Assembly (NCBI GenBank): GCA_900290295.1
Contig: OMSW01000253.1
Location: 8,290 to 43,972, forward strand
Direction: 5' to 3'
Origin: Burkholderiales bacterium
GTDB taxonomy: Bacteria > Pseudomonadota > Gammaproteobacteria > Burkholderiales > Burkholderiaceae_F
Length of the DNA stretch: 35,683 nt
The translations under genes were made by a program, and so were the position numbers. Below, in pieces: positions 32,107-35,683 of this stretch; position 1 is the first letter of the stretch; every line of letters starts with the position of its first letter. The notes below the pieces were generated by a model that was not told the origin of the DNA, did no database searches, and saw only the letters and a program-made list of their open reading frames with translations.

Positions 32107-33336
32107 ATGCAGTCAATTGAAACGGCGATCGTTGGTGCAGGCCCCTACGGGCTTTCCGTATCCGCCCACCTGCGAGCGGCCGGCGTGGCGCACGAAGTCT
32201 TCGGCGATCCGCTCGAGAGCTGGAGGGACTTTATGCCGCGCGGCATGTTGCTCCGCTCGGAGCCGTTCGCATCCAATCTGTGGGACCCCAAGCGGCGCTT
32301 CACCTACGAACGCTATCTGAACGAAAAGAACATCCCGTACCGCAAGGTGCGAGATCCGGTCACCATCGAGCGCTTTCTAGATTACGCGAGCTGGTTCCGG
32401 CAACACGCTGTAGGGGCGGTGCGTAAGGTCAAAGTACGGCGCATCCGCCGCGACAACGAACTCTTTGTTTTGGAGTTGGTCGACGGCAGCGCCGTTCAGG
32501 CGCGCCGAGTCGTCCTGGCGACCGGCCACATGGCATTCCGGAACGTTCCGGCGGAACTCTCGGGCCTGCGGGAGGGCTTGTGCATCCACAGCACCGCACT
32601 CACGGATCTGCAGAGGTATGCAGGTCGCGACGTCACGGTCATCGGCGCAGGACAGTCGGCGTTGGAGTCTGCCGCATTGCTCCGGGAGAACGGCGCAACA
32701 GTGCGCCTGATCGCGCGACAGGAGCGCCTGACCTGGAACGCTGACCCGCGCCCCAAACCATCCTGGATCGAGCAGCTGCGCAATCCGGACGCTGGCCTCG
32801 GATCAGGATGGCAGTCCTGGGCCGTCTCGGAGTTGCCGTTTCTCTACCGCCGCCTCTTCCACGCAGAGAAGCGCCATCGCTTTTTCCTCAATAGCTGGGG
32901 GCCGTCGGGCGCATGGTGGCTGCGCGAACGCTTCGAGGGAAAGATCGAGGCGCTCCTTGGGCATCAACTGGAGACGGCGCGGGAGTTTGAGGGACGCGTA
33001 CGAGTCACCGTCAAAGGGCCCCAGGGACTGCGCGAGATCGTGACAGATCAGCTGGTCGCGGCAACCGGATTTCTCGTCGCCTTGGATCGCATCGATTGTC
33101 TGGACGACGGGCTCAAGAAAATCATCGCGCGGGAAGGCCCTTATCCGGCGCTCAACGCGCACTTCGAGACCTCAGTTCCGGATCTCTTCATCGTCGGCCT
33201 GGCAAGCGCTCCGGTATTCGGTCCGGTATTGCGCTTCATGTTTGGTGCGAAACATGCCGCGCCGGCCGTGACCAGACGATTGCTGCGACGCTCGTCCGGA
33301 TTGGGCAACGAGCAGCCGAGAATCGTCGCGACGTGA
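32107..33336 (+). CDS. FAD/NAD(P)-dependent oxidoreductase (flavin monooxygenase-like)
   Basis: Protein of 409 residues from ATG 32107, preceded by GGAGA at 7 nt. Two dinucleotide folds: FAD site IVGAGPYGLSVSAHLRAAG (8-26), NAD(P) site VTVIGAGQSALESAALLRENG (176-196). LATGH (137-141) matches the conserved ATG-type motif of flavin monooxygenases, and VPDLFIVGLA closes the FAD domain. Overall it resembles the class B monooxygenase/lysine-ornithine N-hydroxylase superfamily, but the substrate pocket cannot be assigned. The longer open frame from 31867 overlaps the ATP-grasp gene and is not needed. Forms an operon with the ATP-grasp gene (47 bp). Likely hydroxylates or oxidises a small molecule or its ligated product. 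Confidence 0.87.
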   Translation: MQSIETAIVGAGPYGLSVSAHLRAAGVAHEVFGDPLESWRDFMPRGMLLRSEPFASNLWDPKRRFTYERYLNEKNIPYRKVRDPVTIERFLDYASWFRQHAVGAVRKVKVRRIRRDNELFVLELVDGSAVQARRVVLATGHMAFRNVPAELSGLREGLCIHSTALTDLQRYAGRDVTVIGAGQSALESAALLRENGATVRLIARQERLTWNADPRPKPSWIEQLRNPDAGLGSGWQSWAVSELPFLYRRLFHAEKRHRFFLNSWGPSGAWWLRERFEGKIEALLGHQLETAREFEGRVRVTVKGPQGLREIVTDQLVAATGFLVALDRIDCLDDGLKKIIAREGPYPALNAHFETSVPDLFIVGLASAPVFGPVLRFMFGAKHAAPAVTRRLLRRSSGLGNEQPRIVAT

Positions 33337-33407
33337 GGCTGCCCCGCTATGTTGACAGCTCGTAAATAGAGGCGGGCCGCTTCTTGGCGGTCTGAAGGGC
33401 GCGGAAC

Positions 33408-33452
33408 AAGTCGTTCAACGGGCGCCTGCGCGACGAGCGCCTGAACAACAAC
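33408..33452 (+). pseudogene. IS3-family transposase scrap
   Basis: A short plus-strand frame reads KSFNGRLRDERLNNN, matching the strongly conserved end of the IS3-family integrase core (SFNGRLRDECLN). Only 15 or so residues are recognisable, bounded by stops upstream and by unrelated sequence downstream. No inverted repeats or other parts of the element are visible. Confidence 0.6.
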
Positions 33453-33552
33453 AGCGATACCGGGGCGAGACGAGGGAACACGGCCCCACCTAACCCAGAA
33501 GATTTTTCCAGCCTCCCGCGGGTAAATCGCAGTAGAGCTCGCAATGGGGAAG

Positions 33553-33602
33553 CGGAGCGAGTGAAGGGAATTGAACCGACATATGCGGCTTTGCGAAGCT
33601 GC
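33553..33602 (-). pseudogene. 3' fragment of a tRNA-Gly gene
   Basis: The minus strand from about 33602 to 33553 aligns with the 3' half of the GCGGGTG-type tRNA-Gly: a damaged anticodon arm (one inserted base, sequence around TCGCAAA where TTCCCAA is expected), T-loop TTCAATT, acceptor CACTCGC, and TCCG where TCCA is expected. The 5' half is missing. It lies 128 bp from the intact tRNA-Gly(CCC). Confidence 0.6.
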
Positions 33603-33729
33603 GGCATGACGGGACAGCCGTCCGACCGTTCTGAATCCGTTTCCGCAACGGTTCCGACGACGCGGCGATCGTGCTGGACCGTGGTCGGTGCGGTTGCCAT
33701 TGCTGCGGAGCAGCGTCGGGCCAACTTTC

Positions 33730-33804
33730 TGGAGCGGGCGAAGGGAGTCGAACCCTCGTCTCTAGCTTGGGAAGCTAGGGTAATAGCCGTTATACGACGC
33801 CCGC
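33730..33804 (-). tRNA. tRNA-Gly(CCC)
   Basis: 75-nt cloverleaf on the minus strand including an encoded CCA end (33730-33732 as TGG on the plus strand). Acceptor GCGGGCG pairs fully with CGCCCGC; anticodon arm CTAGC-TTCCCAA-GCTAG gives anticodon CCC; T-arm GAGGG-TTCGACT-CCCTT is regular with one G-T pair. Decodes GGG. A promoter with TTGAGC and TAGAAT spaced 18 bp lies just upstream. Confidence 0.93.
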
Positions 33805-33816
33805 TGGACTGCGGGT

Positions 33817-33846
33817 ATTCTACGATGGCGTCTCAATCACGCTCAA
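33817..33846 (-). promoter_or_regulatory. tRNA-Gly promoter
   Basis: On the minus strand, -35 TTGAGC (33841-33846) and -10 TAGAAT (33817-33822) are separated by 18 bp, with the -10 ending 12 bp before the first tRNA base. The TCGTAGAAT context recurs before the degenerate tRNA at 28446-28516. Confidence 0.5.
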
Positions 33847-34400
33847 TGTTCTCGCCGGTATTAGATGCGACAAATCTTTTGACGGCAGAAAACGTGAAAG
33901 CGAGCGTCCAGAGTACAACGCTCCTACCACCTAGGACCTCGCAACTAGAACGTCACCGCTTGGTCTACCTCAGCTCGTCCAAGAACCTGAAAATACCGCG
34001 AAAGATGCGACCACGAACGGTTGATTATTGGGTGAGATTGACCTAACCCCGGGGCGAGCTTGCCAAAATGCGGTCAGGCAACCAAACCGAAGCGGCCGAA
34101 TTCTGCGAGAAGACCGTCCAATAACGGGGGCCACTAGTGCGGTTCCGCCGTACTCTGCATCGCGGCAGCGGCAGTGTGGTCGCAGGCGGCGAAATGGGAA
34201 TTGTACCCAACACATACTCGCGGCAGGGGTATACTTAGCAACAGTTGGTTTCGACCAGTTTTTCCGCGAAAGTTATCAGTAGACCACGCTTGCTGGGTCG
34301 TCTACGATCCAAGCGTTGAATAATCGTGACGTGTTCGACTCGCCGACTTGCGCGAACACGACCGACCCGACCACCGACCTCGAGAACTTTGTCGAACGCG
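33847..34400. other. Non-coding stretch between tRNA-Gly and the XrtA-type ATPase gene
   Basis: No frame here looks coding. A TATACT -10-like hexamer lies within GGGGTATACTTAGC (about 34230), but no good -35 precedes it at 16-18 bp. CGTGTTCG (34330-34337) and CGAACACG (34353-34360) form a perfect 8-bp dyad with 15-nt spacing, 40-70 bp before the ATPase start, a candidate regulator site or leader hairpin. Confidence 0.35.
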
Positions 34401-35432
34401 ATGTTGGAAACCTTCTACGGCTTTTCCGGTAATCCGTTCCTGGTGAATCCGGACCCATCGCTTTACTTCGAGAGCAAGGGCCACCGGCATGCACACGCCT
34501 CCCTGAAGTACGGCGTGCAGCAGGGCGAAGGCTTCATGGTGATGACCGGAGAAATCGGGGCCGGCAAGACGACGCTCGTGCGGACCCTGCTCAGGGAACT
34601 CGACCCTAATGTCGTGTTGGCCGCGCAGATCGTTAGCACTCAGCTCGATTCCGATGACCTGTTGCGTGCGGTTGCGCTGGCGTTCGGCCTGCCGGTCGAG
34701 AACGCGACGAAAGCGTCCTTGCTGGGAACCATAGAGACGTTCCTGAGTTCTCTGGTACGACAACACCGTCGTGCGCTGCTGATTGTCGACGAAGCGCAAA
34801 ATCTCGGAGCACGCGCGATGGAAGAGCTGCGCATGCTTTCCAATTTTCAGCTTGGAGATCACTCGATGCTGCAAAGCATCCTGGTCGGTCAGCCGGAGTT
34901 GCGCCGTCTGATGGGCGATCCATCGATGCGGCAATTGCGTCAGCGCATCATCGCATCTTGCCACCTGGGGCCGCTGGATCCTGCTGAGACGCGCGCCTAC
35001 ATCGAGCATCGCCTTCACCAGGTGGGTTGGAAAGGCGATCCGTCGTTCGAACCAAGGGTGTTCGAGGCTGCACACCTTAGCACTGGGGGTATTCCGCGCC
35101 GCATTAACCTCTTGTGCAGCCGTATGTTGCTGAGAGCATACCTTGCTCGTGAGCATAAGATCGGTCTGGCGAATGTCACCGAGGCCGCAAATGAGGTGAG
35201 CGAAGACATTGGAAACGAAACGCCGGTGTCCAACGTACCCGCATCCCCCTCGGCTACTGAGCTTCGCACCGGTGATGTCGTGCGACCCTTCATAGTCTCG
35301 TCGATCACGGCGCGGCTGGACCGCTTGGAAAAAAACGTGAACACCGTGCTCGAATTGGTGCGAGCAATGGCCTCCTCGGACGATCGCACCCGGGCGGGCG
35401 GTAACAACGGTAACAAGGCCAAGCGCGCCTGA
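34401..35432 (+). CDS. XrtA/PEP-CTERM system-associated AAA ATPase (ExeA-like)
   Basis: Cytosolic P-loop ATPase of 343 residues. The N-terminal LETFYGFSGNPFLVNPDPSLYF, Walker A GEIGAGKTT (50-58), VSTQLDSDDLLRAVALAFGLP, Walker B LLIVDEAQN (126-134), LRMLSNFQ, QSILVGQPELR, and LRQRIIASCHLGPL match the ATPase that accompanies exosortase A loci (the family I know as TIGR03015). The C-terminal 70 or so residues go beyond the ATPase core: a Pro/Ser-rich linker, a short coiled coil (SITARLDRLEKNVNTVLELV) and a basic Asn/Gly tail. ATG 34401 is chosen because the family begins there; upstream sequence to 34326 is open but unlike it. The rest of an exosortase/EPS operon would be expected downstream, beyond the window. 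Confidence 0.9.
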   Translation: MLETFYGFSGNPFLVNPDPSLYFESKGHRHAHASLKYGVQQGEGFMVMTGEIGAGKTTLVRTLLRELDPNVVLAAQIVSTQLDSDDLLRAVALAFGLPVENATKASLLGTIETFLSSLVRQHRRALLIVDEAQNLGARAMEELRMLSNFQLGDHSMLQSILVGQPELRRLMGDPSMRQLRQRIIASCHLGPLDPAETRAYIEHRLHQVGWKGDPSFEPRVFEAAHLSTGGIPRRINLLCSRMLLRAYLAREHKIGLANVTEAANEVSEDIGNETPVSNVPASPSATELRTGDVVRPFIVSSITARLDRLEKNVNTVLELVRAMASSDDRTRAGGNNGNKAKRA

Positions 35433-35683
35433 CGCGCTTCAGCGTGTCGCTGCTGGCACGCGGCGCCCGTACCAGGGCTTAGTCGGACACTCACGAAAAC
35501 GACCCGTACCGCCCGCCGAGATCGGGGTGCCGCTCTGTGGGCGACATTGGCGCGACTTGCGCCGGGCCCGAAAATGCAGTTCTCGGCTGCCTTGTAAGAA
35601 GGTTCACCGGCAGCCTTTATGTCCTACATTCCGCACAACGGCCGAGGCATTTTCCCGCAATTTCCGTCCTCGGGCGGAAGTTT
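35433..35683. other. Window-end non-coding segment with a hairpin
   Basis: No coding frame is supported in these 251 bp. GGCTGCC (35585-35591) and GGCAGCC (35609-35615) form a 7-bp stem over a 17-nt loop followed by TTTAT, a weak intrinsic-terminator candidate for the ATPase gene. If it ends transcription, later exosortase genes have their own promoter. Confidence 0.3.

Noticed and set aside
32107-33336. Specific assignment as lysine or ornithine N-monooxygenase
   Set aside because: The two dinucleotide-binding motifs support only the superfamily; no siderophore genes or substrate-specific residues are recognisable.
33561-34046. 161-codon plus-strand frame crossing the tRNA-Gly gene
   Set aside because: It runs through an intact tRNA and a tRNA fragment on the other strand; such frames are common annotation artefacts.
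1-35683. CRISPR arrays or an intact insertion sequence
   Set aside because: No regularly spaced direct repeats and no complete transposase were seen; only transposase and IS-associated scraps.

Overview
The window is GC-rich, gene-dense chromosomal DNA. Gene content suggests a betaproteobacterium of the Burkholderiales/Rhodocyclales kind: waaA next to a tolC-pcm pair, an lpxO-type lipid A hydroxylase, YceH, and an exosortase-A (XrtA)/PEP-CTERM-type ATPase. The taxon is an inference from gene content, not from a marker gene.

Layout. (1) 1-5241: 3' part of waaA (Kdo transferase), overlapping tail-to-tail with a pcm-tolC pair on the minus strand; then yceH and a GAF-GGDEF diguanylate cyclase on the plus strand. 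(2) 5261-12482, minus strand: a compact, overlapping six-gene operon resembling hydrogenase-4/formate hydrogenlyase (HyfB-C-E-F-G-I order). The large subunit lacks the [NiFe] cysteines and no 8Fe ferredoxin-like or formate-side subunit is present. It is best read as an Ehr-type (energy-converting-hydrogenase-related) membrane complex of unknown reaction. (3) 12636-15563: trmB, uppP and lpxO, with a perfect 13-bp-stem hairpin between uppP and trmB. (4) 15564-16087: a decayed, IS-associated DUF5372-like gene. (5) 16088-19047: a three-gene membrane fusion/permease/ATPase exporter of MacAB/DevBCA type. (6) 19074-28240, minus strand: signalling genes, namely a methyl-accepting chemotaxis protein behind a secreted single-domain Cache protein, a dienelactone hydrolase, a Ser/Thr kinase-HDOD-GAF fusion, and a 1087-residue GAF-GAF-PAS-PAS-GGDEF-EAL protein. 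(7) 28241-34400: an accessory patch. It holds a degenerate tRNA-Gly(CCC), the C-terminal scrap of a cytosine-5 DNA methyltransferase, a GNAT-like gene, an ATP-grasp ligase plus flavin oxidoreductase pair, an IS3 transposase scrap, a second tRNA-Gly scrap, and an intact tRNA-Gly(CCC). (8) 34401-35432: an XrtA/PEP-CTERM-associated AAA ATPase, probably the edge of an exopolysaccharide/exosortase locus beyond the window.

How genes fit together. waaA, lpxO, uppP and tolC all serve the envelope (lipid A/Kdo, undecaprenyl recycling, export). The GNAT, ATP-grasp and flavin genes are plausible glycan- or amino-acid-tailoring enzymes feeding the exosortase-type EPS locus, but this rests on context. Three c-di-GMP or phospho-signalling proteins lie in the same 36 kb.

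Main points of interest: the hydrogenase-like complex without a [NiFe] site; a 36-bp inverted repeat (34/36 identical) with one copy inside the GNAT gene and one in its leader, which could allow inversion or RNA pairing; the kinase-HDOD-GAF fusion encoded next to a c-di-GMP enzyme; and the cluster of tRNA-Gly(CCC) relics with RM and IS debris marking an old integration region.
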